Source: Candidatus Nitronauta litoralis (lineage in GTDB: Bacteria > Nitrospinota > Nitrospinia > Nitrospinales > Nitrospinaceae). Taken from it: a DNA stretch of 64,000 nt. Below are positions 17,364-26,531 of this stretch, piece after piece. The position numbers and the translations under genes are program-made. Location of the stretch: assembly GCA_015698285.1 (NCBI GenBank), contig CP048685.1:248001-312000 (forward strand), read 5' to 3'. The number at the start of each line of letters is the position of its first letter. Position 1 is the first letter of the stretch. Under the pieces are notes generated by a model that saw nothing but the letters and a program-made list of their open reading frames with translations, was not told where the DNA came from and did no database searches.

Positions 17364-18113
17364 TTATTTGAATAACAGGTTTTTTATGATCTGAAGGGTC
17401 GTCTGCCCCCCAATTTCCGCGATACTTTCTGTTAAAGGAATGTGTTTAGGACACACTTCGACGCAAACCTGAGCGTTACCGCAATCTGCGATTCCCCCCT
17501 CACCCATCACCGCTTCCAGCCTTTCCTCTTGATTATATTTGCCGGTTGGGTGGGCATTAAATAGCCGAACCTGACTAAAAGTGGCTGCTCCGAGGAAGTT
17601 GTTGTCTTTCGAAAACTGGGGACACGCTTCGAGACAACACCCGCAGGTCATACACTCCGACAAGACATAACGTTTGGCCCGTTCATTTTCCGGGAGCACC
17701 GGTCCTTCCCCAATATCGTGAGTACCATCAATATTGATCCAGGCCTTTACTTTTTTGAGGTTTTCAAACATGCGACTGCGGTCAACATGCAAATCCCTGA
17801 CAACGGGAAATTTCGACATTGGTTCCAATGTTATCGGATGAGACAGTTTATCGACCAGAGCGGTACACGCTTGCCTCACCCGACCATTAATAACCATGGT
17901 ACAAGCCCCGCAAACTTCCTCGAGGCAATTACATTCCCATACAACAGGATTGATGGAAACGCCGTTACTGGTTTCCGGACTTCGCTGAATATCCTGAAGG
18001 CAGGAAATAATATTGGAATGATCCTTGAAAGGGACATTAAATTCCTGCCAGTAGGGTTTTGAATCCGGGGCATCCTGCCGTTTTATTTTAATGGTAATAT
18101 TTTTTGTTGTCAT
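17364..18113 (-). CDS. sdhB: Succinate dehydrogenase/fumarate reductase iron-sulfur subunit
   Basis: SdhB carries electrons between the flavoprotein and the quinone site. The protein has the 2Fe-2S cysteines (C-N-C-L-E-E-V-C-G-A-C near 55-66), then C-M-T-C-G-C-C-L-E-A-C-P and C-V-E-V-C-P-K near the C-terminus for the 4Fe-4S and 3Fe-4S clusters. The ATG at 18113 lies four bases after the sdhA stop; an earlier in-frame codon at 18149 would overlap sdhA by 32 bases and adds an unlikely start. It is the last gene of sdhCAB. Confidence 0.95.
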   Translation of the reverse strand: MTTKNITIKIKRQDAPDSKPYWQEFNVPFKDHSNIISCLQDIQRSPETSNGVSINPVVWECNCLEEVCGACTMVINGRVRQACTALVDKLSHPITLEPMSKFPVVRDLHVDRSRMFENLKKVKAWINIDGTHDIGEGPVLPENERAKRYVLSECMTCGCCLEACPQFSKDNNFLGAATFSQVRLFNAHPTGKYNQEERLEAVMGEGGIADCGNAQVCVEVCPKHIPLTESIAEIGGQTTLQIIKNLLFK

Positions 18114-18117
18114 GGTA

Positions 18118-20058
18118 TCAATCGTATTTTCTGGGACGTGGTGGCACAATCGAGGTGTCTACCGGTTCGTAACTGATATTGGGTTTTCCTTCATCGTAAT
18201 GGGCGATGGTGGTTTTCAACCACCTCTCATTATTCGCCTCAAACCGTTTCATGTAAGCCAAGTGCCCATCCGGGAATGATTCTTCCGGCACTTCACCGTA
18301 ATTCTTTTGCTCCATGTAATCAACATACTCGTGTGGATCAAAATCCGAGGGCTGTTTGAGATCGAACTCTGGTTTGTAGTGGGCTCCCCGAAATTCGTTT
18401 CGCATCAGGGCACCCATAGCGATGATCCGTGAAAGGTGGATCATGCAATTCAATTGATTGATAAAACTCGGTGTCGGATTGGCCCAGTGAGTGGTGTCAA
18501 GACAGCGAATATCATGAGAGCGTGTTTCGATATCGTCGATCATTGAAAGAGCTTTATTCAGTTTAGTGTTGTCCCGAACAATCAATACATTTTCCATCAT
18601 CGTATCGCCCAACTCTCTGTGCAAGTCATAAGGGTTTTCACTGCCCTGCATGGACTTGATCTTACTGAACCTGTCCTTCCACTTGTGCGCTGCTTTTTCA
18701 AACACCTGCGGCTCTACGTTTTCAAATACCTTTTTCTGGTTTTTGGCATACTGGATTAAACCAGGCCCCATCATCAATCCCGTATAGATACAACTGAGCA
18801 GGGAATTGGCACCAAGCCTGTTCGCGCCGTGATATTGAAAGTCTGCTTCACCCGCAGCGTATAACCCTGGAATAGAAGTCATCTGATTGCGCGGAGACTG
18901 ATGGTCAATCAGTCCATGACCGTCGTCCTTGAAATCGGTCCAAAGCCCCCCCATGGAATAATGCACGGCCGGAAAAATTTTCATCGGCACATTCCGTGGG
19001 TCGTCGCCCGTAAATTTTTCATAAATATCAATGATACCGCCCAGCCGATTGTCGAGGTATTCTTTTGGATGATGCGTCAAATCGAGGTAAACCATAGGTT
19101 CACCCACAATACCCATCTTCTTATTGAAAACCACATCGTAAATTTCCCGGCTTGCCACATCACGCGGCACCAGATTGCCAAACAGGGGGTAGTTTTCTTC
19201 CAGGAAATAATAGCGTTCGTTTTCTGGCACCTCTCGCGGGGGTCGGGAATCGCCTGGTTTTTTGGGAACCCAGATGCGCCCGCCTTCTCCCCGTGCAGAT
19301 TCACTCATCAAACGCAACTTGTCATGCCCCGGTATTGCTGTCGGGTGAATCTGAATAAATTCCGGGTTGCCGTATTTCGCTCCCTGCAAATAGGCCGAAG
19401 TTGCAGCCGCTCCTGTGCAGACCGTTGATCCTGTCGATCGACCGTAAACCTGCGATGGACCTCCAGTAGCCAGGACAACGGCATCGCCGCCAACGGTAAA
19501 AATTTCTCCCGTTCGCAAATCGTGCAGGACCGCTCCCTTGCATACTCCATCGTGGTCAATCACTGCTTCAAGGTACTCGTGCCATTCAAGTTTTGTCACC
19601 TGGCCATCGTGCTCATAACGACGCACTTGCTCATCGAGCGCATACAGGAGTTGTTGTCCCGTAGTTGCACCGGCAAATGCGGTACGTGAATACAAGGTTC
19701 CCCCAAATCGACGGAATTCCAGATGTCCTTCCGGTGAACGGTTGAAAGCAACACCGAGGCGGTCCATCAGATGAATAATCGCTGGAGCTTGATAGCACAT
19801 GTCCCGAACCAGGGGTTGATTGGCGAGAAAGTCACCGCCTTTGACCGTGTCGTAAAAATGAATTTCGGGAGAGTCGCCTTCACCCTTGGAGTTGATGGCC
19901 GCATTGATCCCCCCCTGGGCACAAACCGAATGCGACCGTTTGACTGCCTGGTAAGAAACGAGCGTTACCTTTGCCTTGGCTTCACAAAGTTTCATGGTGC
20001 AGGCCAGCCCGGCAAGGCCTCCACCGATCACAACAAAACTGTTTGGACGTTTTTCCAT
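18118..20058 (-). CDS. sdhA: Succinate dehydrogenase/fumarate reductase flavoprotein subunit
   Basis: The 646-residue flavoprotein oxidises succinate or reduces fumarate at the cytoplasmic face of the membrane complex. It has the FAD-binding I-G-G-G-L-A-G-L (11-18), S-H-S-V-C-A-Q-G-G with the flavin-attaching His43, I-H-P-T-A-I-P near 240 and S-E-S-A-R-G-E-G-G near 255-263. Its length and the single sdhC upstream match B-type complexes. Its ATG overlaps the sdhC stop by one base (TGATG). Confidence 0.97.
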   Translation of the reverse strand: MEKRPNSFVVIGGGLAGLACTMKLCEAKAKVTLVSYQAVKRSHSVCAQGGINAAINSKGEGDSPEIHFYDTVKGGDFLANQPLVRDMCYQAPAIIHLMDRLGVAFNRSPEGHLEFRRFGGTLYSRTAFAGATTGQQLLYALDEQVRRYEHDGQVTKLEWHEYLEAVIDHDGVCKGAVLHDLRTGEIFTVGGDAVVLATGGPSQVYGRSTGSTVCTGAAATSAYLQGAKYGNPEFIQIHPTAIPGHDKLRLMSESARGEGGRIWVPKKPGDSRPPREVPENERYYFLEENYPLFGNLVPRDVASREIYDVVFNKKMGIVGEPMVYLDLTHHPKEYLDNRLGGIIDIYEKFTGDDPRNVPMKIFPAVHYSMGGLWTDFKDDGHGLIDHQSPRNQMTSIPGLYAAGEADFQYHGANRLGANSLLSCIYTGLMMGPGLIQYAKNQKKVFENVEPQVFEKAAHKWKDRFSKIKSMQGSENPYDLHRELGDTMMENVLIVRDNTKLNKALSMIDDIETRSHDIRCLDTTHWANPTPSFINQLNCMIHLSRIIAMGALMRNEFRGAHYKPEFDLKQPSDFDPHEYVDYMEQKNYGEVPEESFPDGHLAYMKRFEANNERWLKTTIAHYDEGKPNISYEPVDTSIVPPRPRKYD

Positions 20059-20759
20059 CAGGAAGCCTCACCCGGATGTGAAGCATCCAGAATGGTTGGC
20101 ACAGTTGATTCAGGATGCATTGAAAATTCAAAAACGGTGGCTAACCCCATGACGGTGAGCGCCAACCCAACCAGTGAGAAAGCCAGAGCTGCATTACGTT
20201 GAGCCTTTTTACCAACGACCAACCCCCAGGAAATACAAAACCCCCAGAGACCATTGGCAAAATGGAAGGTTGCGCTGGTAATCCCAATCAAATAGAGAAT
20301 ACGCCCCGTCCAGGTACCGAATTGATTATTGAGTATATCGATTAAAAAAGGAGCCGCCTCAAACAAGTGCTTGTCATTAGTCCATTTGGGCACAACGGTA
20401 GTACCCACATGGTATATCAGGAACACAAACACAATGGCACCGGTTATTCGCTGCAGTGTGTAGAGACCGTTCCGGGGATAACGATAACGAGACAGGTTAT
20501 ATTTTGCCGACTTCGAAATGTAAAACCCCATGAAAGAATGAAATAACAGGGGGATGTAAATGAAAATAGTTTCAATCCAAATGAGGAAAGGGAGATTGTT
20601 TATTGCGTCGATGCTGAGTTGATAGGGAAGGACACCAACTGTTCTCAGGGAATTCACCGAAAGATGAACAACGAGGTAAGCTCCGATCGGAACTAGCCCA
20701 GTGAGGGAATGTATTTTAAGCAGAAGGAAATGTATTTGATCCTTGGAAAGTCGATCCAT
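20058..20759 (-). CDS. sdhC: Succinate dehydrogenase/fumarate reductase cytochrome b subunit
   Basis: This 233-residue membrane anchor has about five helices and conserved His residues for heme: H-S-L-T-G near 16, Y-L-V-V-H-L near 30, L-F-H-S-F-M near 79, Y-H-V near 120 and F-H-F-A-N-G near 170. Five helices and one gene indicate a B-type dihaem subunit, as in Bacillus or Wolinella complexes. The ATG at 20759 fits GGAG nine bases upstream better than a TTG at 20765. It opens the sdhCAB operon. Confidence 0.92.
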   Translation of the reverse strand: MDRLSKDQIHFLLLKIHSLTGLVPIGAYLVVHLSVNSLRTVGVLPYQLSIDAINNLPFLIWIETIFIYIPLLFHSFMGFYISKSAKYNLSRYRYPRNGLYTLQRITGAIVFVFLIYHVGTTVVPKWTNDKHLFEAAPFLIDILNNQFGTWTGRILYLIGITSATFHFANGLWGFCISWGLVVGKKAQRNAALAFSLVGLALTVMGLATVFEFSMHPESTVPTILDASHPGEAS

Positions 20760-20934
20760 CCGCAATCACTCCAGCCCGGAAATAAACGTTTTTCCGCGAA
20801 CATGAGATTCAACTCTACTAAGCGTACCTGGAAACAAAAAGAGGCCACTTAACGACAACCCTCTTCTACAACATTGTCACGTAAAGGTTTGCCTAACTCA
20901 AGTGTTTTGAACGAATAGGGGAAATTACTGAAAT

Positions 20935-21207
20935 TTAGAAATCGTGCTCAAGGAGGGGGCGGTTTTTATAATCCGGATTTACTGGTTTGTCTTCTGAGGT
21001 TATTTTCAAAGATTGTGGTTCGTTAACAAATAAATCGACAAATCCGCATTTGCCACACACGCGGGGCTGGAGGGGTATTTTTTTTTCGATACCATGATCC
21101 TTTCGGACCACCATGATCAATTCAAGGTCACGACTGGTCCTTAAACCTATATCGCCCTTTAGAATTGCCTGGCTACCGCACCGACCGCAGGTATTAGGAT
21201 CGCTCAT
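20935..21207 (-). CDS. Small zinc-ribbon protein
   Basis: The 90-residue protein has two Cys pairs, C-G-R-C-G near 7-11 and C-G-K-C-G near 51-55, spaced as in a zinc ribbon. The remaining part is polar with no further domain. It is a stand-alone gene between sdhC and the HU/IHF gene. The role is unknown; nucleic acid or protein binding is possible. Confidence 0.65.
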   Translation of the reverse strand: MSDPNTCGRCGSQAILKGDIGLRTSRDLELIMVVRKDHGIEKKIPLQPRVCGKCGFVDLFVNEPQSLKITSEDKPVNPDYKNRPLLEHDF

Positions 21208-21325
21208 GGTAAACCTCCATCAGGTCCAGTTACCAATTATCAGAGGGGCTCGAATATCAAAAATTATGGCCCTCGGAAAGGCAGTATAACAGGAGCCCCG
21301 GGCGGGGTCCAGCTTCCAATTCTAA

Positions 21326-21661
21326 CTAAAAGGAGGCTGAAATACCCGGGGATTCCTTTACCTGAGTGATAACCCGCGGTTCCCGCTCTGTATTAATTAA
21401 TTGGAGTAAATCCTTACTGGGACGAAAAGCCGGTTTCTTGCGTGCCGGAATCTCAATCTCCTCACCAGAAACGGGTTTTTTGCCCACACGTGGCCTGTAT
21501 TCCTTCAACACAAACGACCCAAATCCCTGAATGGCAACTTTGCCATCAATTTTCAGGTTGGCTTCGACTGCATCGCAGAAAGCCAAAATAAGGCGGTCTG
21601 CTTCCAATTTTGAAATGTTCATTCTAATGGCTAGCTTCTCTGCCAGGTCTGATCTAATCAT
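21326..21661 (-). CDS. HU/IHF-family DNA-binding protein
   Basis: The 111-residue protein has the HU/IHF fold: M-I-R-S-D-L-A-E-K at the N-terminus, G-F-G-S-F-V-L-K-E-Y-R-P-R near 47-60, and P-A-R-K-K-P-A-F-R-P-S-K-D-L near the DNA-binding arm end. Dimers bend DNA. An extension of about 15 residues beyond the usual 95 is at the C-terminus. The ATG at 21661 (GAGG upstream) is chosen over one nine codons earlier. The strand and location suggest an independent transcript. Confidence 0.87.
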   Translation of the reverse strand: MIRSDLAEKLAIRMNISKLEADRLILAFCDAVEANLKIDGKVAIQGFGSFVLKEYRPRVGKKPVSGEEIEIPARKKPAFRPSKDLLQLINTEREPRVITQVKESPGISASF

Positions 21662-21847
21662 GGTTCGCCTCGAGCATTTAGTTAACAACGCCCTCTTACT
21701 TACAAAGAACGTGCCATTTCAAGAGATCAGCGATAAGCCCTTTACTTAAAATAAGTTATAAAACCGCACCTTAGAGGCAGCCACGTTATTCATTTATGGT
21801 ATATTTCAACATTGTATGATTTTGTTAACATATTTTTGGAACTCCGC

Positions 21848-22804
21848 ATGAAACAGCAAATTCACATCTACCTCACACATCCCCATGTATCCTGCTGGAA
21901 TTTTAAGGAAAGGCATCGCGATTTGCTGGAGCAATCCATCCCAGGCTTCAAAGTAAAAACCTTTTTAAATTCAAAGGACTTTTTATCTCAATTGCCAGAT
22001 GCGGGTGCGGTAATCGTCTGGTTTTTCAAGAAAGAATGGCTGGAAAAAGCCTCGCACCTGAAACTGATATCGACCCCTGCTGCAGGAACCGATTGGATTG
22101 CGCTGCCTGAGCCATCAGAATGTAATATTCTCCCCGAGGTCTGGCACGGCGGATTCCATGGCTCTATGATGGCAGAAAGTGTTCTGGGTGCGGCGTTCCA
22201 CTTTCTCAAGGGATTTGAATTCTCGAGAAAAATACAGGGCCAGAAAAAGTGGGCACGCAAAAAGATTTCCGACAGAATAGAATCCCTTTACAAATCCAGG
22301 ATTGTCATACTGGGGTTTGGCCGGATTGGGCAAGCTATTGGAAAAGCGTTTAAACCCTTTGGCTGCCAGATCACAGGAATAAAAAGATCCCTGGGAAATC
22401 AAGCCCCAGACTGGTTTGATGAGAAGGACCGACTGGCAACCTTTGATCAATTACCCGATCTTTTGCCTGAGACTGACCACTTTGTCCTGACTTTACCTGG
22501 TGGAAAGGAAACTGATGGGCTGTTGAAGCCTTCCCATTTTGAAAAACTCAATGGGAAAGTGATTTTTTACAATGTTGGCAGAGGAAACCCCTACAGAGAA
22601 TCCGACCTGCTGCAGGCTTTAAACTCGAAAAAAATCCAACATGCCTACCTGGATGTGTTCGAACCTGAGCCATTGCCCGAGACTTCCCCTTTGTGGGAAC
22701 TCGACAACGTGCTGATACAGCCGCATGTATCAGCCGCTTCTCCACAATATCTGGATTTGTATTTGGAAGAGTTTATCCAACGGTGGGTGAAATCCGATAA
22801 ATAG
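21848..22804 (+). CDS. D-2-hydroxyacid dehydrogenase family protein
   Basis: The 318-residue protein has a Rossmann NAD-binding motif (I-L-G-F-G-R-I-G-Q-A-I-G, about 154-165) and the catalytic Arg in N-V-G-R-G, Glu in D-V-F-E-P-E-P-L and His in Q-P-H-V-S-A of the family. Members reduce 2-oxoacids to D-2-hydroxyacids in the cytoplasm. The substrate is not clear. The ATG at 21848 is chosen because the family start lies there and the 12 preceding residues are not conserved. Confidence 0.85.
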   Translation: MKQQIHIYLTHPHVSCWNFKERHRDLLEQSIPGFKVKTFLNSKDFLSQLPDAGAVIVWFFKKEWLEKASHLKLISTPAAGTDWIALPEPSECNILPEVWHGGFHGSMMAESVLGAAFHFLKGFEFSRKIQGQKKWARKKISDRIESLYKSRIVILGFGRIGQAIGKAFKPFGCQITGIKRSLGNQAPDWFDEKDRLATFDQLPDLLPETDHFVLTLPGGKETDGLLKPSHFEKLNGKVIFYNVGRGNPYRESDLLQALNSKKIQHAYLDVFEPEPLPETSPLWELDNVLIQPHVSAASPQYLDLYLEEFIQRWVKSDK

Positions 22805-22821
22805 GAAGTATCTCTATTAAC

Positions 22822-23799
22822 TCAAGCTTCCTGGCCCAGAAATTTGACAAACTGGTTGAGTATATTGATATCAAATTCAGGGCCCATTTCATTTATCATT
22901 ATGTCGAGAGCCTTGAAAGGAGTCATTGGGGCCTTATAAGCTCTGCGGGTGGTGAGCGCATCGTAAACATCCATCACCTTGCAAATACGCCCCTCGAAAG
23001 AAATATTTTCGCCGTTCAAACCTTGTGGGTAGCCGTTCCCGCTGAATTTTTCATGATGTTCGTAGGCCATTTGGGAAATTCTACCGCCGAAACAACCCAT
23101 ACCATTAAGCATATCCCGTCCCGCTTCCGGGTGCTTCTTCATTTCAACAAATTCCTGGTCTGTCAATTTACCCACCTTGTTGAGGATCTCCATGGGCACC
23201 TCAACTTTCCCCACATCATGCAGCATACCGCCCATCCCCAGTTCACGGGATTCAATAGAGGGCATGCCAATCTTCGTGGCATACGTCATGCAATACAAAC
23301 CGACGTTCACGCTGTGAGTGTAGGTATAATAATCCTTGTTTAGTATTTCACCAAGCCCGGCGAACCCCACAGTTTTCTGGGACAAAACCTGGTCCATCAT
23401 TTCCATTACAGGGTCGGCCATTTTGAGCAGGTTTGTTGGTACCTGATATTGGAAAAACTGATTCATGATGTCTTTTGACAAATCATAAACCTGCCCGGTC
23501 TTCTCCTCGAAACTGATATTCGTATCAACAATATATTCTCGTAGCACCTCCGTGGCCTGCTGGTAATAACCCATCATGTCCATTTCACGGACAAACAACT
23601 CTTCTTCAAGATCACCCGAATCTATCAGACTTTGGATCTTGTTCTTATGCTGATCAGTCTGGTCGGCAAACTTCAGAAATTTCACCTGCCCATCAACATG
23701 GGTTTTGTAGTAAAGGTTGAAATTGAACTTGAAGCCATTACCTAACAACCGGGGGTTGATAGGACGATACTCATTTTCAGCTTTGGTTTCTGTGGTCAT
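22822..23799 (-). CDS. HD-GYP domain phosphodiesterase
   Basis: The 325-residue protein ends with an HD-GYP domain: H-S-V-N-V-G near 168, M-L-H-D-V-G-K near 200, H-P-E-A-G near 225, Y-E-H-H-E-K-F-S-G-N-G-Y-P near 247-260 and D-V-Y-D-A-L-T near 280. These enzymes hydrolyse cyclic di-GMP. The N-terminal 130 residues match no domain I recognise. The start is unclear: AAGGAG lies about 14 bases before the ATG at 23799, and a GTG lies within that gap. Confidence 0.88.
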   Translation of the reverse strand: MTTETKAENEYRPINPRLLGNGFKFNFNLYYKTHVDGQVKFLKFADQTDQHKNKIQSLIDSGDLEEELFVREMDMMGYYQQATEVLREYIVDTNISFEEKTGQVYDLSKDIMNQFFQYQVPTNLLKMADPVMEMMDQVLSQKTVGFAGLGEILNKDYYTYTHSVNVGLYCMTYATKIGMPSIESRELGMGGMLHDVGKVEVPMEILNKVGKLTDQEFVEMKKHPEAGRDMLNGMGCFGGRISQMAYEHHEKFSGNGYPQGLNGENISFEGRICKVMDVYDALTTRRAYKAPMTPFKALDIMINEMGPEFDINILNQFVKFLGQEA

Positions 23800-23893
23800 T
23801 TCAGGTACATACACTCCTTCCCTTATTATTTGAAAGGACGCAGGAAAGAATCCCAAGGGAAATTTTTACTTTTTCCTGAAAAATTACGCAGTT

Positions 23894-25345
23894 TTACAAT
23901 TCAGGATAAGAGATATGGTGGTCTGTAGACTGCTGGAATCCGTGACCAATGGCCAGGAGAGTGGATTCGTCAAATTTTTTACCCAAAAGTTGCAATCCGA
24001 TAGGCAGTTTCCCGGAAGTTAGACCGCAGGGTATCGACAACCCCGGAATTCCAGCAAGGTTTGCGGAAATCGTATAAATATCTGAAAGGTACATCTGCAA
24101 AGGATCTTCCATTTTTTCCCCGATTTTGAATGCTGGAACCGGGGAGACGGGGCCTGCTACCACATCACAGGTTTCAAACGCCCGTTCAAAATCCTGCTTG
24201 ATCAGTGTGCGCACTTTCTGCCCTTTAAGATAATATGCATCATAATACCCGGAACTGAGCACAAAGGTACCCAGAAGAATTCTCCTCTTGACCTCTTCAC
24301 CAAATCCTTCTTCACGGGTATTTGTGTACATATTGTACAGAGAATCGGATTCCCGGGATCGGGTTCCAAACCGGACTCCATCGTAGCGCGAAAGGTTGGT
24401 GCTCGCTTCAGCACAAGCCAGAATATAATAGGTCGCTACGGCATGCTCCGTGTGGGGTAATGAAACATCGACCGTTTCCATCCCAAGTGCCTGCAGTTGT
24501 TCGATACCTCTGCGGACCGCCTCTTCGACCTCAGAATCCAGGCCTTCAGCAAAATATTCTTTTGGAATCCCTACTTTTAAACCTTTGAGGTCCCGATCAA
24601 GTCCAGCAACAAAGTCCGGTACATCAACGTCGGCACTAGTGGAATCCATTGGGTCGTGACCGCTGATGACTTTGAGGAGCAAGGCCGCATCCTCAACCGT
24701 TCGGGTCATGGGCCCAATCTGGTCCAGGGATGAGGCAAAGGCAACGAGCCCGAAACGTGACACCCGGCCATAGGTCGGCTTCAAACCCGTGATCCCGCAA
24801 AAGGAGGCGGGTTGACGAATAGACCCTCCGGTATCCGAACCAAGAGCAGCAAGGCATTCCTGAGCTGCCACAGCAGCAGCCGACCCACCACTGGACCCGC
24901 CAGCAACGCAGTCAAAGTCCCAGGGATTGCGTGCCATATGAAAAGCCGAGTTTTCGTTGGACGACCCCATCGCAAACTCATCCATATTGACTTTGCCAAG
25001 AAAGACGGCTCCTGCCTCTTTCAGCTTCTTTATTACGGTGGCGTCATAGGGAGCTACAAAGTTTTCAAGGATCCGGGAAGCGCAGGTCGTCTTGACCCCT
25101 TGCATACAGATGAGGTCTTTGATTGCCAGTGGGATTCCCAGCAAAGGCGCATCCTCACCAGCTTTTATTTTCCGGTCGGCTTCTTTTGCCTGCTCCAAAG
25201 CCTGATCCTGTGTCAAATGCAGGTAGGCACCCACATTGGAATCGACCGATTTTATGCGTTCGAAAAACGCTTCAGTCAATTTGACAGAGGAGATTTCTTT
25301 TTTCTTTAGTTTTTCCCGGGCCTGGGTGATGGTGTTTCGGTACAT
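23894..25345 (-). CDS. gatA: Aspartyl/glutamyl-tRNA amidotransferase subunit A
   Basis: GatA releases ammonia from glutamine for the GatCAB amidation of Glu-tRNA(Gln) or Asp-tRNA(Asn). The 483-residue amidase-signature enzyme shows the Ser-cis-Ser-Lys triad region: I-P-L-A-I-K-D near 72-78 and [10 protein letters not shown] near 150-160, with D-T-G-G-S-I-R near 170-176. Its ATG overlaps the gatC stop by one base. No gatB is in this window. Confidence 0.96.
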   Translation of the reverse strand: MYRNTITQAREKLKKKEISSVKLTEAFFERIKSVDSNVGAYLHLTQDQALEQAKEADRKIKAGEDAPLLGIPLAIKDLICMQGVKTTCASRILENFVAPYDATVIKKLKEAGAVFLGKVNMDEFAMGSSNENSAFHMARNPWDFDCVAGGSSGGSAAAVAAQECLAALGSDTGGSIRQPASFCGITGLKPTYGRVSRFGLVAFASSLDQIGPMTRTVEDAALLLKVISGHDPMDSTSADVDVPDFVAGLDRDLKGLKVGIPKEYFAEGLDSEVEEAVRRGIEQLQALGMETVDVSLPHTEHAVATYYILACAEASTNLSRYDGVRFGTRSRESDSLYNMYTNTREEGFGEEVKRRILLGTFVLSSGYYDAYYLKGQKVRTLIKQDFERAFETCDVVAGPVSPVPAFKIGEKMEDPLQMYLSDIYTISANLAGIPGLSIPCGLTSGKLPIGLQLLGKKFDESTLLAIGHGFQQSTDHHISYPEL

Positions 25346-25632
25346 CAGCCTATGATCTGCGGAACTTCGTAATGTCCCTTGTGTTTCGCTGGAGATAGTG
25401 AAAGGTAATCTTCATCTGGAAACCGGATTTCGACCTTATCCTCCCGAAACACATTTTGGAGGGGAATTGCGTGAGAAGTTGGCTCAACATCTGAAGTGTC
25501 CAGAGTATTGAGCTGATCGATGTGGGCCAGAATCTGTTCGAATTGCCGACCGAGACGGTCTTCTTCCTCCAGGCTCAATTCAAGCCGAGCCAGACGGGCA
25601 ACTGTCTGCACATCAAATCCTGAGGCACTCAT
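25345..25632 (-). CDS. gatC: Aspartyl/glutamyl-tRNA amidotransferase subunit C
   Basis: The 95-residue GatC wraps around GatA to stabilise the complex. Family features include V-A-R-L-A-R-L-E-L near 11-19, a central [12 protein letters not shown] near 43-54 and the D-K-V-E-I-R-F-P segment. It starts the gatCA pair, overlapping gatA by one base. The Lys-rich small gene precedes it. Confidence 0.93.
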   Translation of the reverse strand: MSASGFDVQTVARLARLELSLEEEDRLGRQFEQILAHIDQLNTLDTSDVEPTSHAIPLQNVFREDKVEIRFPDEDYLSLSPAKHKGHYEVPQIIG

Positions 25633-25668
25633 TAGGCTGACCTTAAGGTAGGAATAACAGGAACGGGA

Positions 25669-25878
25669 CTACTCGCCGCCCTTCTTTTTCTTTTTCTTCT
25701 CTTCTTTCATTTTTTCAACATATACGAATTTTGCCGCCTTGCGTGAAAGACGCTTTTCTTTTTTCCTTGCGGCTCTTAAGTCACTATCGTATTTGTTACT
25801 TCCGGCTTTTTTCTCTGCAGCAGCCGTTTTTTCCTTAGCGGTAGAAATATGAGTTTTTAATTGTTCAAGCGTTGCCAT
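25669..25878 (-). CDS. Small lysine-rich protein, function unknown
   Basis: The frame encodes 69 residues, about one third Lys or Arg and helical in character (L-E-Q-L-K-T-H-I-S-T-A-K-E-K-T), ending E-E-K-K-K-K-K-K-G-G-E. It is 36 bases upstream of gatC and in the same direction. No domain was recognised. A basic composition suggests nucleic-acid or ribosome contact, which is a guess. A tandem terminator lies just upstream, so transcription probably starts between 25878 and 25924. Confidence 0.6.
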   Translation of the reverse strand: MATLEQLKTHISTAKEKTAAAEKKAGSNKYDSDLRAARKKEKRLSRKAAKFVYVEKMKEEKKKKKKGGE

Positions 25879-25923
25879 GGATCTCTCTTTATATAGTTGG
25901 TGAGTGTGGCGTTGATTTATATC

Positions 25924-25950
25924 AAAAAATCAACAGGTTCTCAACCTGTT
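25924..25950 (-). terminator. Second terminator hairpin of a tandem pair
   Basis: A perfect 8-bp stem AACAGGTT / AACCTGTT (25932-25950, loop CTC) is followed on the minus strand by a run of six T residues (25924-25929). It is the second of two hairpins that close any minus-strand transcript coming from above 25995. Confidence 0.7.
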
Positions 25951-25957
25951 GGGACAT

Positions 25958-25993
25958 AAAAAAGCCCCTCCTGACAAATCAGAAGGGGCTTTT
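25958..25993 (-). terminator. Rho-independent terminator (first of tandem pair, possibly bidirectional)
   Basis: The stem AAGCCCCTCCTGA / TCAGAAGGGGCTT (about 25962-25991, one mismatch, loop CAAA) has a T-tract on the minus strand (A-tract 25958-25963) and a shorter T-tract on the plus strand. No coding gene ends nearby on either strand, so it probably closes the candidate RNA at 25994-26240. Confidence 0.85.
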
Positions 25994-26240
25994 CCTTTGA
26001 GTCCTGCGAAAATCAGCTACCTTCAGGATTTGGAACACCCTTCTCCCTCTATTAAACAAGGGGGGGGGTATGTCCACCGGAAAGTCTTTTCACAGGAACT
26101 CTTTTTTTCCACGGAGCCTCATGACACCCGTGCGTTATCGGGTCTCCGTAGAGGCTCCTTTTATACTGTGACTAGACAAAGGATCACCTCCTTTCATCCA
26201 GGGGATAAGCATTTGCGTCCGGGACTCCCCTGGCGTCCAC
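25958..26240 (-). ncRNA. Candidate structured non-coding RNA upstream of the gatC region
   Basis: On the minus strand this stretch has no plausible gene but several hairpins in order. The first is CCAGGGG / CCCCTGG (26198-26233). The second is AAAGGA / TCCTTT with loop GGTGA (26178-26194). The third is GGAGCCTC / GAGGCTCC with an inner ACCCG / CGGGT (26114-26158). It ends at the terminator at 25958-25993. The promoter was not located, so the 5' end is approximate. It could instead be a leader of the downstream small gene. No RNA family was matched. Confidence 0.45.
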
Positions 26241-26531
26241 AACCGCACGCCTACTCTTTTATGGTGTCAAAACCGTAAAAAAAAGTCAAAACCCTTTTGA
26301 AGAGAATTTTCATAGGATTTTCAAGGTTTCCCCAATTCCCAACAGATTCTTCTCCCTGGAAAACATATCCATAAAAAACAATGCCCCATGACACCAAAAG
26401 ACACCCCGGAAAAAATTGCAAATATCACCACAGATTTAAAGCTAAACTGTTTCTATTGTTTAATACTCTTCAACTCTTTTTAGTTTGAAAAAACTTTTAT
26501 TAAACAAACTTTTTTAAATCCAGACGACATC
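26241..26531. promoter_or_regulatory. AT-rich divergent intergenic region before the kinase operon
   Basis: About 290 bases contain A/T-rich tracts and no gene. It must carry the promoter of the kinase operon on the plus strand and any promoter of the candidate minus-strand RNA. A short inverted pair AGTTTG / CAAACT followed by T6 (26482-26515) lies just before the kinase gene and could be an attenuator-like element. I could not identify clear -35/-10 boxes. Confidence 0.4.

Noticed and set aside
26177-26195. GGATCACCTCCTTTC as a fragment of the 16S rRNA 3' end
   Set aside because: The match is limited to about 15 bases, is not followed or preceded by other rRNA sequence, and forms its own hairpin, so it is better read as part of the candidate small RNA.
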